Notes: generated by a model from the letters alone, not told the origin. DNA of 64,000 bases from Verrucomicrobium sp. GAS474 (GCF_900105685.1 NZ_LT629781.1:1364001-1428000); one strand, 5' to 3'. Counted from the first letter of the stretch, positions 16,681-25,700 are shown. Translations and numbers: made by a program.

Positions 16681-16723
16681 CAGGAAACCCTACTCGCGAA
16701 TGGCGGAGGACTCAAATCGCTTC

Positions 16724-18073
16724 TCAGGGCTGTTTTGGTGCGAGTTCGGGGGGAAGAGAGACGGCGGTTTCGCCGTTCCGGACCCGGAGCTCGCTCAGTA
16801 TGGCATAGCCGAGCCGCTGTTGCTCCCGTCCCTGAAAGTTTCCCTTTCCTATCGCGATGATCAGGTTGAGGGCGGTCAATTGGGCGGCGTCCCCGTCGGG
16901 CCAGGCCAGGACGGCGGTGCGGCCTTGCTCGATCTTTTCGGTGTTCTTTTCGGCGAGTCCTTCTCGGATCGCCTTTTCGGCTCCGGCGAGCTCGGGCGGA
17001 TTGGTCCAGCCTTTGTCGGCTTTCGGCCCGAGAACGGCCTCGCGGTAGTCCGAGAATGTATTATCCTGAAGCGCTGTGGGTTTATTCAGATTTCGCACCC
17101 GGACTAAGGAGTAAGCCTCGGCGAGGTGGGAACTTGCGAGGGCTCGAAGTCCGTACAGGAAGCCCTGGGCCGGTTCTCCCCGACGCAGGGCGTCGAGGTA
17201 GAGGGGTTCGGCTTCGGGACGAAGAACGCCCAGGAGGCCTCCCAAAGCGTGGCGGGCGATGGCCGGATCGTCGGAACGCGCTTTTTCGAGCAGCCAGGCG
17301 GTGACTTCGGGTTTTGGTATCTTGCCTGCGATGGAAAAGAGCCAGTAGAGATCGTTTTCGCCGATTTTATCCCTCTGCTTCTCGGCCATGTCCCGGAGGG
17401 CGGGAAAGGCTTTGATACCGCTCTCTTCCAGGAATTGGAACGAGAGGGAGCGAAATCGTCCGGCATACCGGTAATCGGACTCGCGGGAGAAGATGACGTC
17501 ATGAACGGCGGCGGCGAAGGGATCGTCTCCGTTTTCAAAACCCTTTTGTTGAAGCGTAATCCAAACCGACGCGGGAGCTTGGGCGTACCAGACATAGCCT
17601 TTCTTTTGGCCGATCAGCGCCGTCTCGATAGGCGCGGCGCAGGGGCCGCCGGGCGGCAGCGCGGTTTCGATCTTTTTTGCGTCGGAGAGGGTGCTGTCGG
17701 GGACGATCCAGAGGATGACGTGATTGTCGGTTTGATCGAAGGCCTCGTGACGTTGGGCCTCGTTGAGGGAGGCGGGATCGGGTATGGGAGTGGCTCGTTG
17801 CGAAACGTTTTTCGGTGCCAGGAGGGTCTGGACGTAATCGGCCCTCCAAGCAGTGCCGATGCCGTCGATATTCTTTTTTTCGGGTGGGGCGGCGAGGCGG
17901 AAATTCCCTCCGAACGGTCCCATGTGGTAGGCGCTATCGGGAGGGAAATCGGCGACGGCCTGCTCGAGGAGGGCCTGCGGAGAGGGCGGCGCCGTTTCAG
18001 CATGGCCGGAACCCGGAAAAAGGGCCGAAAGGAGCCCGAGGACGATGAAGGGAGAGAGAGCGTGGATTTTCAT
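16724..18073 (-). CDS. Exported helical protein, unknown function
   Basis: I do not recognise this 449-residue protein. A signal peptide is clear (ALSPFIVLGLLSALFPGSGHA, cleavage near residue 25). The first half has a mixed domain with an IDGIGTAWRADYVQTLLAPK stretch. The second half, from about residue 210, is a run of helices with HEAT-like spacing, such as VTAWLLEKARSDDPAIARHA followed by LGGLLGVLRPEAEPL. Probably periplasmic. It stands alone between queE and the fumarase genes and has slightly lower GC than either. Confidence 0.6.
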   Translation of the reverse strand: MKIHALSPFIVLGLLSALFPGSGHAETAPPSPQALLEQAVADFPPDSAYHMGPFGGNFRLAAPPEKKNIDGIGTAWRADYVQTLLAPKNVSQRATPIPDPASLNEAQRHEAFDQTDNHVILWIVPDSTLSDAKKIETALPPGGPCAAPIETALIGQKKGYVWYAQAPASVWITLQQKGFENGDDPFAAAVHDVIFSRESDYRYAGRFRSLSFQFLEESGIKAFPALRDMAEKQRDKIGENDLYWLFSIAGKIPKPEVTAWLLEKARSDDPAIARHALGGLLGVLRPEAEPLYLDALRRGEPAQGFLYGLRALASSHLAEAYSLVRVRNLNKPTALQDNTFSDYREAVLGPKADKGWTNPPELAGAEKAIREGLAEKNTEKIEQGRTAVLAWPDGDAAQLTALNLIIAIGKGNFQGREQQRLGYAILSELRVRNGETAVSLPPELAPKQP

Positions 18074-18087
18074 CGTCGCGCTCGGGC

Positions 18088-18687
18088 TTAGTGTTTGGCT
18101 GCCTTCGCCTGGATCTCGGCGAGCTTCGCGGTCGAGCTGGCTTCGATGTCGCGGTGGAGGGAGTTGCCGTGGGCGTCGATGGTCACGGTGGCGACGAAGC
18201 CCTCGACCTGGAATTCCCAGATGGCCTCGGGGCTGCCGAATTCCTGCTGGAAGTAGACGCCGGTGACCTGCTTGATCGCCTCGGCGTAGACCTGGGCGGC
18301 GCCGCCGATGGCGTGGAGGTAGACGCAGCCGTATTCCTTGCAGGCGGCGGCGGTCTTCTCCCCCATGCCCCCTTTGCCGATGACGGCGCGGAGGCCGAAG
18401 TCGCGGATGACCTGGTACTGATAGGGCTCCTCGCGGGTCGAGGTGGTGGGGCCGGCGGCGGAGCAGCGGTAGCCGATGGGGCCGGTGCCGTCTTTCAGGA
18501 TGACGGGGCCGCAGTGGTAGAGGACGCCGTCCTTGAAGCGGACCTCGGGGGGGAGCGCGCCGCCCTCGTGGAGGTATTTGTGGACGGCGTCGCGGCCGGT
18601 GTAGAGCGTCCCGGTGAGGGAGACGAGGTCGCCGACCTTCAGGGAGCGGGTCGTTTCCTCGGAGAGGGGGATGGTGAGGTTTTTCAT
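18088..18687 (-). CDS. Class I fumarate hydratase, beta subunit
   Basis: The 199-residue protein is the C-terminal-type domain of iron-sulfur class I fumarases. It has LSLTGTLYTGRDAVHKYL-like sequence, LYHCGPVILKDGTGPIGYRCSAAGPTTSTRE and AVIGKGGMGEKTAAACKEYGCVY. It pairs with the alpha subunit gene directly upstream (19 nt gap) to interconvert fumarate and malate in the TCA cycle. A related tartrate-dehydratase subunit has the same fold, so L(+)-tartrate dehydratase is the alternative. Fumarase is more likely, given the stand-alone two-gene operon in a free-living heterotroph. Confidence 0.87.
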   Translation of the reverse strand: MKNLTIPLSEETTRSLKVGDLVSLTGTLYTGRDAVHKYLHEGGALPPEVRFKDGVLYHCGPVILKDGTGPIGYRCSAAGPTTSTREEPYQYQVIRDFGLRAVIGKGGMGEKTAAACKEYGCVYLHAIGGAAQVYAEAIKQVTGVYFQQEFGSPEAIWEFQVEGFVATVTIDAHGNSLHRDIEASSTAKLAEIQAKAAKH

Positions 18688-18706
18688 GGCTTCGGTCCGT
18701 GGGGGG

Positions 18707-19588
18707 TTAATAGAGCCACTCCTCGATGTTCGTTCCGTCCGGGTTCAGGATCACGCCCTGGCGGCGGAAGGCCCAGCACATGTAGCTGACGCTGACGAAG
18801 TAGGAGGCGGGGACGCGGTTCGCGGTGGCGATCTTGCAGCCGAGGAGGGTTGTCTTCCCGCCGAAGCCCATCGGCCCGATGCCGAGGCGGTTCGCGGTCT
18901 CGACGATTTCCGCCTCGAGGGCGGCGAGCTTCGGCTCGGGGTTCGCGTCGTCGAGCTTGCGGAGGAACTGCTCCTTGCTGAGGGCGTAGCCGGTGGAGCG
19001 GTCGCCCCCGATGGTGACGCCGAGGACGCCGGGGCCGCAGCCCTTGCCCTGGGCCTGGATGACGGCGTCGAGGATCGCCTTGCGGCAGCCGTCGAGGTCG
19101 CGGTTGGCGTCGATCCGCTCGTCGGGGAGGGAGTATTGCGCGCCGACGTTCTCGCAGCCGCCGCCCTTGAGGACGAGCTTCACCTCGATCTCGGGGCGGC
19201 CCCACTGGTGGATGTAGAAGTAGGGGGCGCCGGGGCCGACGTTGGTGCCGTCGTTCTTCCCGGTGAGGGAGTCGACCGAGTTCTGCCGGAGGTAGCCCTT
19301 TTTCGTCGCCTCGGTGACGGCGAGGCGGGCCTCGTCGACGAAGGTCTTCTCGCGGAAGCCGACGGGGATGTGGACGTAGAAGATGACGGCGCCGGTGTCC
19401 TGGCAGAGGGGCTGGGACTTGTTCTTCGCCAGCTCGATGTTCTTCTGGATGATCTGGAGGGCGTACTCGGCGGTGGTCTGCTTTTCCTCTTCCTCGAGGG
19501 AGCGGACGAGGACGCGGTTGACGTCGTCGGGGACCTCGGTGGAGGTGCGCCGGATGAGTTCGATCAGGGATTCGCGGAGCGAGGGCAT
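18707..19588 (-). CDS. Class I fumarate hydratase, alpha subunit
   Basis: The 293-residue iron-sulfur hydro-lyase subunit has LCQDTGAVIFYVHIPVG, KNDGTNVGPGAPYFYIH, KGGGCENVGAQYSL and the Cys-containing KGCGPGVLGVTIGGDRSTGYALSK. Cys residues in the CQDTG, GGGCEN and KGCGPG segments fit the [4Fe-4S] ligands of this family. The ATG at 19588 gives the usual start MPSLRESLIELIRRTS; upstream in-frame sequence is not conserved-looking. It forms the catalytic complex with the beta subunit gene just downstream. Confidence 0.88.
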   Translation of the reverse strand: MPSLRESLIELIRRTSTEVPDDVNRVLVRSLEEEEKQTTAEYALQIIQKNIELAKNKSQPLCQDTGAVIFYVHIPVGFREKTFVDEARLAVTEATKKGYLRQNSVDSLTGKNDGTNVGPGAPYFYIHQWGRPEIEVKLVLKGGGCENVGAQYSLPDERIDANRDLDGCRKAILDAVIQAQGKGCGPGVLGVTIGGDRSTGYALSKEQFLRKLDDANPEPKLAALEAEIVETANRLGIGPMGFGGKTTLLGCKIATANRVPASYFVSVSYMCWAFRRQGVILNPDGTNIEEWLY

Positions 19589-19683
19589 GGATCGACTATC
19601 GGCCTTTCGCCGCGCCGGTTCAAGTTCGCAAACGCCTTGCAAACACCCTCCCGGCCCCCCAGGGGGGGAGGGTGGCGGGTTCG

Positions 19684-20007
19684 TTACGCGGTGTGGGGCA
19701 CGGGAGACTCCGTCCGGAGGACGGAGGGGGCCGGCGTCGCCGTCACCGATGCGCGGGAAGATCCCTCTTCCGGTAGGAGCGCGGCGGTGACATGGGCAAC
19801 CGGCAGCCGGCGGGCCGGGAAGGAGGCGTCGTGGCACGCATCGCCGATGAATTCAACCCCGATGCCGAACGTCGCGAGGACGCCCAGAACGACGGGGTTG
19901 TCGGGGATTGCGTCGACGAATTCCTCGATCAGGAGCTGGACTTCGTCCCACATTTCCAGATCAAGGTATCCTTCCAATTCGAGCCTGCGGCGGTTGATAG
20001 CATCCAT
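19684..20007 (-). CDS. Small hypothetical protein, possible TPR-like fragment
   Basis: This 107-residue reading begins LELEGYLDLEMWDEVQLLIEE, which resembles the first helices of small TPR proteins that I associate with this bacterial group. The pattern breaks after about residue 45, and the C-terminal half (HVTAALLPEEGSSRASVTAT) has no recognisable structure. It could be a decayed or truncated TPR gene, or a short orphan. No Shine-Dalgarno sequence precedes the ATG. It lies alone between the fumarase and TMTC-like genes. Confidence 0.35.
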   Translation of the reverse strand: MDAINRRRLELEGYLDLEMWDEVQLLIEEFVDAIPDNPVVLGVLATFGIGVEFIGDACHDASFPARRLPVAHVTAALLPEEGSSRASVTATPAPSVLRTESPVPHTA

Positions 20008-20062
20008 GCTGGAACTATCATCGGCGTTCCGCGCGCCGACTTTAGGGAAATCGGGGAAATCT

Positions 20063-22333
20063 TTATTTCGTCGCCCGGGCGAGGTTCTCCTTCGCGTCGG
20101 CGTAATCGGGGCGGAGGCGGATGGCCTCGCGGAACTCGACCGCCGCCTCGGCCTTCCGGCCCTGGGCGTTCAGGACGATGCCGAGGTTGTTGTGGGCCTC
20201 GGGCATGGCCGACTGGAGGCGGATGGCCTCGCGGATCTGGGCCTCGGCCTCGGCGGTCTGGCCCGCGCGGAGGAGGAGGAAGCCGTAGTTGTTCCGCATC
20301 AGGGCGTCGCCGGGGTTCTGGGAGACGACGATGCCGAACTGCTCCGCCGCCCCGGCGGCATTCCCGGTCTGGGAGTAGAGGAGGCCGAGTTTCCGGCGGG
20401 CCTCCAGGTTGCCGGGGTTGACGGCGAGGAAGTAGGCGAGGTGGGGGATCGCCTCGGCGGGGCGGTTGCTGAGGGCGTAGGCGTCCCCGATGGAGAAGTG
20501 GGCCCGGGTGTCGTTCGGGGCGAGGGCGAGGGCGCGGCTGAGGACGGCGATGGCCTCGGCGTAGCGGCCCCGCTCGACGAGGCCGTGGCCGAAATTGTCG
20601 AGGGCGGGGACGTGGGTCGGGTCGAGGCGGGCGGCGATCTCGAAGTTCTGGAACGACTCGTCGTTCCGGCCGAGGAGCATGAGGACGATGCCGAGGTTGT
20701 TGTGGGCCTGGCAGTAGTCGGGCCGGATGCGGAAGGCCTCGCGGAAGCGGCCCTCGGCCTGCTGGAGGAGGAGGCGGGCCTTCTCCGGGTTCGGCTCCTG
20801 CTTCTGGGCGTCGTAGTAGCCGAGGCCGAGGTTGTATTGGGCGAGGGCGTTCTCGGTCCCGCCGATGGCGATCATCCGGGTGAAGAGGGGGATGGTCCCC
20901 TCCCATTGCCCGATCTGGACGAAGGTGAGGAGGGAGAGGAGGGCGACGATCGCCGAGGCCGCCCACGCGGCGATCTTCCGCCGCCGGGCGTCGCTCCCCG
21001 CGATTTCGGCGAGGCCCCAGGCGACGATGATGAAGAGGCCGACGAGGGGGATGTAGGTGTAGCGGTCGGCGCGGGCGAAGGAGCCGGTCTTCACGATGCC
21101 GATGACGGGGACGAGGGTGCCGAGGAACCAGAACCACCCGGCGAGGAGCCAGGGACGGCGCTCCCGGAGCGCCTCGCGGAAGGCGACGACGGTGATGCCG
21201 ATCAGGAGGAGGGCCTCCGGGAGGACGACGTAGAGGGGGAAGACGGTCGGGTAGATGTAGAAGGCGATGAGGTCGGAGGGCCAGAAGAGGTTGCCGAGGT
21301 AGGCGCAGTAGCTCTCGATCGAGTTCTTGATCCGCATGTCGAGGGGATAGGCGGAGAGGGGGCGGAGGTCGTTGTAGTCGGCGACGGCGTGGACGGCGAC
21401 GAAGGCGGCGACGGTGGCGAGGAGGATGAAGGGGACCTTGTCGAGGAGGGGGCGGCGGACGCTCCGGTTGAAGAAGGGAATGGCGAGGCCGAGGGGGATC
21501 AGCGGCAGGCCGAGGATGCCGCCTGCGTCGAGGGGGAAGGTGACGGCGATGCCGATGCCGAGGGCGGGGACGACGATGGTGGCGACGGCGAGGAGGAAGG
21601 AGGCGAGGGAGAGGCGCTTCAGCGGCCAGAAGTCGAGGAGGAGGAGGACGAGGGGGAAGGTGACGAGCATCGGCTTCGCCATGAGGCCGAGGACGAAGAG
21701 GCCGAGGGTGCCGAGGTAGAGGCCGGTCCGCTCCCCTTTCTTCGCCCGGGCGTAGAGGGCGTAGGTGAGGATCGAGGCGAAGAAGAAGCCGGCGCTGAGG
21801 ACGTCCTTCCGCTCGGTGATCCAGGCGACCGACTCGACGTGGAGCGGGTGGAGGGCGAAGAGGGCGGCGACGAAGGCGCTCCGCCAGAGGGTGCCGGTGA
21901 GGGTGCGGATGAGGAAGAAGAGGAGGACGGTGTCGAGGACGTGCCAGAAGACGTTGGTGAAGTGGTAGAAATGGGGGTTGGTCCCGAAGAGGGAGACCTC
22001 GGCCTGGTAGGAGAGCCAGACGAGGGGCTGCCAGAAGGCGGCGTGCCAGGTGCTGAAGGCCCAGACGATGTTCTCCCACGTCAGCCCCCGGAGGGTGTCG
22101 GGGTTCTCGGTGACGTAGACGTTGTCGTCGAAGTTCGTCCACCCGTTGCAGATGGCGCGGAAGTAGACAAGGAAGGTGAGGAGGGCCAGGCCGATGGCGA
22201 CCTGCGTCGGGCTGAAGCGCGAGGGGGGGAGGACCGCCGTGGCCGTGGCGGCGGAGGAAGAGAGCTCGACCGGGTTTCCGGGGGGAATGGACGGGGCGGG
22301 CTTGGCGGCTGCGGAAATCTTCTTCTTTTTCAT
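20063..22333 (-). CDS. TMTC-like GT-C membrane protein with C-terminal TPR array
   Basis: The 756-residue protein has a polytopic N-terminal half of about ten hydrophobic segments (residues 45-445) followed by seven or eight TPR repeats (470-756). The first extramembrane loop has NGWTNFDDNVYVTENP, with the acidic pair expected of GT-C glycosyltransferases. ALHPLHVESVAWITERKDVLS is shared with the next gene. This architecture matches the TMTC/DUF1736 family, whose eukaryotic members O-mannosylate proteins. The bacterial substrates are unknown. The gene overlaps its upstream paralogue by 4 nt, so the two are co-translated. Confidence 0.8.
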   Translation of the reverse strand: MKKKKISAAAKPAPSIPPGNPVELSSSAATATAVLPPSRFSPTQVAIGLALLTFLVYFRAICNGWTNFDDNVYVTENPDTLRGLTWENIVWAFSTWHAAFWQPLVWLSYQAEVSLFGTNPHFYHFTNVFWHVLDTVLLFFLIRTLTGTLWRSAFVAALFALHPLHVESVAWITERKDVLSAGFFFASILTYALYARAKKGERTGLYLGTLGLFVLGLMAKPMLVTFPLVLLLLDFWPLKRLSLASFLLAVATIVVPALGIGIAVTFPLDAGGILGLPLIPLGLAIPFFNRSVRRPLLDKVPFILLATVAAFVAVHAVADYNDLRPLSAYPLDMRIKNSIESYCAYLGNLFWPSDLIAFYIYPTVFPLYVVLPEALLLIGITVVAFREALRERRPWLLAGWFWFLGTLVPVIGIVKTGSFARADRYTYIPLVGLFIIVAWGLAEIAGSDARRRKIAAWAASAIVALLSLLTFVQIGQWEGTIPLFTRMIAIGGTENALAQYNLGLGYYDAQKQEPNPEKARLLLQQAEGRFREAFRIRPDYCQAHNNLGIVLMLLGRNDESFQNFEIAARLDPTHVPALDNFGHGLVERGRYAEAIAVLSRALALAPNDTRAHFSIGDAYALSNRPAEAIPHLAYFLAVNPGNLEARRKLGLLYSQTGNAAGAAEQFGIVVSQNPGDALMRNNYGFLLLRAGQTAEAEAQIREAIRLQSAMPEAHNNLGIVLNAQGRKAEAAVEFREAIRLRPDYADAKENLARATK

Positions 22334-24126
22334 CGGTGGACGGTCGGGGGCTTGGAATCTGGCTTAGGCGAAGAGGGGGGCAATGGCAACGCCATCTCCT
22401 GCAGGGCGCGGCGGGAGCCTTCGTCGCGGGGGTCGATGCGGAGGGCGGCCTCGAACTCGGCGCGGGCCTCGGCGGTCCGGCCCGCCTGGCGGAGGAGGAG
22501 GGCGAGGTTCCGGTGGGGGGCCGGGTAGCCGGGGGCGAGGAGGGTCGCGTTGCGGAATTCGACGATCGCCTCGTCGCGGCGGCCCAGGGCGTTCAGCGCC
22601 ACGGCGACGGTGTGGTGGGTGTCGAAGTTCCGCGGGGCGAGGCGGCTGGCGATCTGGGCCTCGCGGAGGGCGGGCTCGGGCCGTCCCAGCCGGAGGAGGG
22701 TCTGGGCGAGGAGGTTGCGGGCGTCGGCGTAGTCGGGCCGCAGGGCGAGGCAGCGGCGGAAGTGGTACTCGGCCCCGGCGAGGTCGCCCTGCTCGAGGAG
22801 GCCGGTGGCGAGGTTGAAGTGGGCGAGGGAGTGGTCCGGCCCCACCTCCAGCATCCGGGTGAAGAGGGTGACGCTGCTCTGCCATTGCCCGATCTGGATG
22901 ACCGAGAGGGCGAGGAGGAGAGGAAGGAGCAGGGAGGCGGCGACGACGGCGACGAGGTGCTGCCACCGGGAGCGGGAGGAGAGCCGGGCGAAGGCGGCCA
23001 GCTCCCACGCGGCGATGACGAAGAGGCCGACGAGGGGGACGTAGGTGTACCGGTCCGCCATGGCGTAGTAGCCGCTCTTCACGATGCCGATGACGGGGAC
23101 GAGGGTGCCGAGGAACCAGAGCCATCCGACGGCGAGCCACGGGCGGCCCCGGAGCAGGGGCGGGGAGAGGACGAGGCCGGTGATCGCGGCGAGGAGGAAG
23201 AAGGAGCCGAGGACGCCCCAGACGGGGAAGGTCGAGGGGAGGAGGTAGAAGGCGATGAGGTCGTCGGGCCAGAGGGCCTTCCGCAGGTAGCCCGCGTAGC
23301 TGAGGAGGGCGTTGGCGAGGCGGTCGCCGAAGGGGACGTCGGCCCGGACCTCGCCGTAGGCGGCGACGGCCTGGAAGGCGAGGGCGGCGGCGGCGATTGA
23401 AAGGAGGAGGAACGGGAGCTTCTCGGCGATGCGGCGGCCGAGGACGCGGAGGTCGAGCGGCAGCCGGTTCAACGGCCAGAAATCGAGGAGGAGGAGGACG
23501 AAGGGGAAGGTGACGAGCATCGGCTTCGCCATGAGGCCGAGGGCGAAGAGGAGGGCGGTGAGGCCGTACCAGTGCCAGCGCCGCCGCCCCGCCCGGGCAT
23601 AGGCGGTGTAGGCCCACATCGCGGCGAACCAGAAGAAGGTGCTGAGGACATCCTTCCGCTCGGCGATCCAGGCGACCGACTCGACGTGGAGCGGGTGGAG
23701 GGCGAAGAGGGCGGCGACGAGGGCGCTCCGCCACAGTGCCTTCCCCTTCGTTAGGGAGCGGAGGAGAAGAAAGAGGAGGACGGTGTTCCCGACGTGGAGG
23801 AGGACGTTGGTGAGGTGGAAGGGGAACGGGTCGAGATGCCCGGCGGCGTCCCGGGCGACGTTGAGCATGTACGAGATCCAGACCAGCGGCTGCCAGAAGC
23901 CGCCGTACCAGCCGCCGAAGGCCCAGCCGATCCCGTCGAGGCTGAGCCCCGCGAGGACGCGCGGGTTCGCGGTGACGTAGAGGTCGTCGTCGAAGTTCGT
24001 GAAGCCGCAGCCGAGGGCGCGGAGGTAGGCGACGAAGGTCAGCGCCGCCAGCCCGAGGACGAAGGCCCAGAGGGGAGGGGAGGGGCGATCCGAACCGACG
24101 GGAAGGCCGGAATCAGGCGGCGTCAC
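22330..24126 (-). CDS. TMTC-like GT-C membrane protein with shorter TPR tail
   Basis: The 598-residue paralogue of the downstream protein has the same layout: CGFTNFDDDLYVTANP after the first membrane segment, ALHPLHVESVAWIAERKDVLS in a conserved loop, and roughly ten transmembrane segments. Only about four TPR repeats follow (440-580), including AHFNLATGLLEQGDLAGAEYHF. The start is GTG at 24126, since an in-frame stop lies just upstream. It is probably a membrane glycosyltransferase using a lipid-linked sugar donor. The pair may form a heteromer or handle different acceptors. Confidence 0.8.
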   Translation of the reverse strand: MTPPDSGLPVGSDRPSPPLWAFVLGLAALTFVAYLRALGCGFTNFDDDLYVTANPRVLAGLSLDGIGWAFGGWYGGFWQPLVWISYMLNVARDAAGHLDPFPFHLTNVLLHVGNTVLLFLLLRSLTKGKALWRSALVAALFALHPLHVESVAWIAERKDVLSTFFWFAAMWAYTAYARAGRRRWHWYGLTALLFALGLMAKPMLVTFPFVLLLLDFWPLNRLPLDLRVLGRRIAEKLPFLLLSIAAAALAFQAVAAYGEVRADVPFGDRLANALLSYAGYLRKALWPDDLIAFYLLPSTFPVWGVLGSFFLLAAITGLVLSPPLLRGRPWLAVGWLWFLGTLVPVIGIVKSGYYAMADRYTYVPLVGLFVIAAWELAAFARLSSRSRWQHLVAVVAASLLLPLLLALSVIQIGQWQSSVTLFTRMLEVGPDHSLAHFNLATGLLEQGDLAGAEYHFRRCLALRPDYADARNLLAQTLLRLGRPEPALREAQIASRLAPRNFDTHHTVAVALNALGRRDEAIVEFRNATLLAPGYPAPHRNLALLLRQAGRTAEARAEFEAALRIDPRDEGSRRALQEMALPLPPSSPKPDSKPPTVHR

Positions 24127-24141
24127 GATGGCCGATCCCCG

Positions 24142-25242
24142 TCATAGCATGTCCCCTTCTTCCTTATCATCGCCGTCGTCGTCGTCGGAATCGTTCTCGC
24201 TCTCCGTCTGGTTCCCGTCCTCGTCGAGGTGGCCGCGGCTGCCGGGCCGGTCGTGTTCCTGGCTCCGCAGGGAGGGATCGATCCCCTCCTCGATCCAGCG
24301 GAGGACCTGCCGCCAGCGGGCCTCGGTCGCCGCTTCTTCCTCGCGCTCCTCGTAGATGTTCACAAGGTTCACCACCATCCGCCGCGCCATGAGGGCGAGG
24401 GGCATCGGGTGGGCGAGGGCGCGGAGGGCATGGCGGGCCTCCTCCGGGGCGTCGGCGGCCGAGGCGCTCCGGCGGACCATCTCCCGGAGGGCTTCCCCGT
24501 CGACGGCGAGGCCCTCGTGGAAGGGATCGAGGTAGAGCGTCCCGATCCGGGCGAGGAAATGGCCCGGCATCCCGATCGGCTCCACGAGGATCCCCGCGCG
24601 GCGGCCGACGAGCAGGTAGACGGCGGTCAGCGAGATCGGGATCCCCCGGCCCGAGAGGATCACCCGGTCGAGGAAGCTGTTCTTCGGGTCGTAATAATTG
24701 TCGGCGTTCCCGCGCAGCCCCCCCTCCTCCGCGAGGATGGTGCGGAGGGCCTCCAGCTGGGAGAGGGGCGAGGCGGCCTTCGTCTGCGGCCGCAATTGCT
24801 CGCGGACCTGGGCGGCCCAGGCGTCGAGGCGGGAGCGGGCGGTGTCGACCGTCGCCGTCGGGTCGGCGGGATTGCCGCAGAGGGCGACGTGCCAGCAGAA
24901 CTCCTCGAACTCCTCCAGCGTCACGATCCGGGCGCAGCGGAGCCGGAGCGCCTCGAAGCGTTCCTGCCCGCGCAGCTCGCGCAGGGCGCGGCGCAGTTCC
25001 TTCGCCGCCTGCCCCGAGGCGTCGGCGGCATCGGCCTCGTGGAGGAGCGTCTCGATCCGGGGGAGCGCCGTCTTGCTGTCGGCGAGGAGCTGCTCCATCA
25101 CGAGGTGGACCATCGAGGTGTCGTCGTCCCCCAGGAGCTTCAGGATCGCGGCATTCGGTCCCCCCGGCCCTCCCTGGCCGGGCGAGGGAGAGGAAGAGGG
25201 GGGCGTGCCCAGGTCGGGGATGCGGCGGGGGGCCGGTTTCAT
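24142..25242 (-). CDS. SirB1/transglutaminase-like family protein with acidic tail
   Basis: The 366-residue protein contains the SirB1-type transglutaminase-like core (about residues 115-300). It includes GNADNYYDPKNSFLDRVILS, RGIPISLTAVYLLVGRRAGI and PGHFLARIGTLYLDPFHEG. These correspond to the substrate-cleft region of the YchA/SirB1 family, where the usual catalytic Cys is generally lost. The N-terminal 100 residues are helical. The last 30 residues are extremely acidic (ESENDSDDDDGDDKEEGDML), which is unusual for the family. The role is unknown. The ATG at 25242 gives the shortest plausible start. It is 15 nt upstream of the TMTC-like genes, so probably in the same operon. Confidence 0.75.
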   Translation of the reverse strand: MKPAPRRIPDLGTPPSSSPSPGQGGPGGPNAAILKLLGDDDTSMVHLVMEQLLADSKTALPRIETLLHEADAADASGQAAKELRRALRELRGQERFEALRLRCARIVTLEEFEEFCWHVALCGNPADPTATVDTARSRLDAWAAQVREQLRPQTKAASPLSQLEALRTILAEEGGLRGNADNYYDPKNSFLDRVILSGRGIPISLTAVYLLVGRRAGILVEPIGMPGHFLARIGTLYLDPFHEGLAVDGEALREMVRRSASAADAPEEARHALRALAHPMPLALMARRMVVNLVNIYEEREEEAATEARWRQVLRWIEEGIDPSLRSQEHDRPGSRGHLDEDGNQTESENDSDDDDGDDKEEGDML

Positions 25243-25401
25243 AAGGAGAGAGGCAAAGAGAGCGGTTTCAAGAAAACCACCGTTGAATCTCCGGGGCAAG
25301 CCTGGGGATGAATCGCCAAAAACGAAAAAACAAAGAGAGCAGGCGAAAATCGCTTGCCCGAACATCGAAAACCGCTATTCAAGAGAGTCCCGCTACGTGA
25401 A

Positions 25402-25474
25402 GGGGTCTTAGCTCAGTTGGTAGAGCGCCTCAATGGCATTGAGGAGGTCAGGGGTTCGAATCCCCTAGGCTCCA
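25402..25474 (+). tRNA. tRNA-Ala (anticodon GGC)
   Basis: The 73-nt gene folds into a full cloverleaf. The acceptor stem is GGGGTCT/AGGCTCC with two wobble pairs. The D-arm is GCTCAGTTGGTAGAGC, and the anticodon stem is CCTCA/TGAGG around loop ATGGCAT, placing GGC at 34-36. The T-arm is AGGGG-TTCGAAT-CCCCT, and the discriminator base is A. The 3' CCA is not encoded. G3-T70 gives the G3:U70 identity pair of alanine tRNAs. It is the only tRNA in the window and is transcribed against the flanking genes. Confidence 0.97.
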
Positions 25475-25504
25475 CGGCGTGGAGCCTAGGGGATTCGAGC
25501 CCCT
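25450..25504. repeat. Inverted partial copy of the tRNA-Ala 3' end
   Basis: The T-arm and acceptor 3' strand of the tRNA are repeated in reverse immediately after it. The arms at 25456-25476 and 25478-25498 are perfectly complementary over 21 bp with a single-base centre at 25477. The match extends to about 27 bp with one mismatch, where the copy has C for the first T of the T-loop. The copy lacks the rest of a tRNA, so it is not a gene. It could be a terminator-like structure or a scar of integration at the tRNA 3' end. Confidence 0.85.
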
Positions 25505-25700
25505 TGCGCGAAACGCGCAAGAAAGTTCTCCCCGGCGGCGAAGAGCCGACCATCCCACCGCCGCTTTTTCAGCAGAAAAGGCGACCCCGGTTCGACTGCC
25601 GTCGCGGCAGCGACTCCAACAAAAAAGGGGCTCAACTAATTTGCAGGGCCGGGAGGCCAATCCCCTTGGCGTTAAATGGCGCATCCAAGGATGAGTTACG
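25505..25700. other. Non-coding gap downstream of tRNA-Ala
   Basis: I see no credible gene between the tRNA copy and the next coding end at 25701. A perfect 7-bp hairpin TTGCGCG-AAA-CGCGCAA spans 25504-25520 and may terminate tRNA transcription. The rest has short homopolymer runs (CTTTTT, AAAAAAGGGG) and no recognisable RNA. Short reading frames here translate to GSNPLGS-like tails, which are a typical by-product of tRNA sequence. Confidence 0.5.

Noticed and set aside
18614-22528. A very long plus-strand open frame rich in Glu, Gly, Val and Ala
   Set aside because: It is antisense to fumarase and the TMTC-like genes, has the low-complexity composition of a GC-rich shadow frame, and shows no domain.
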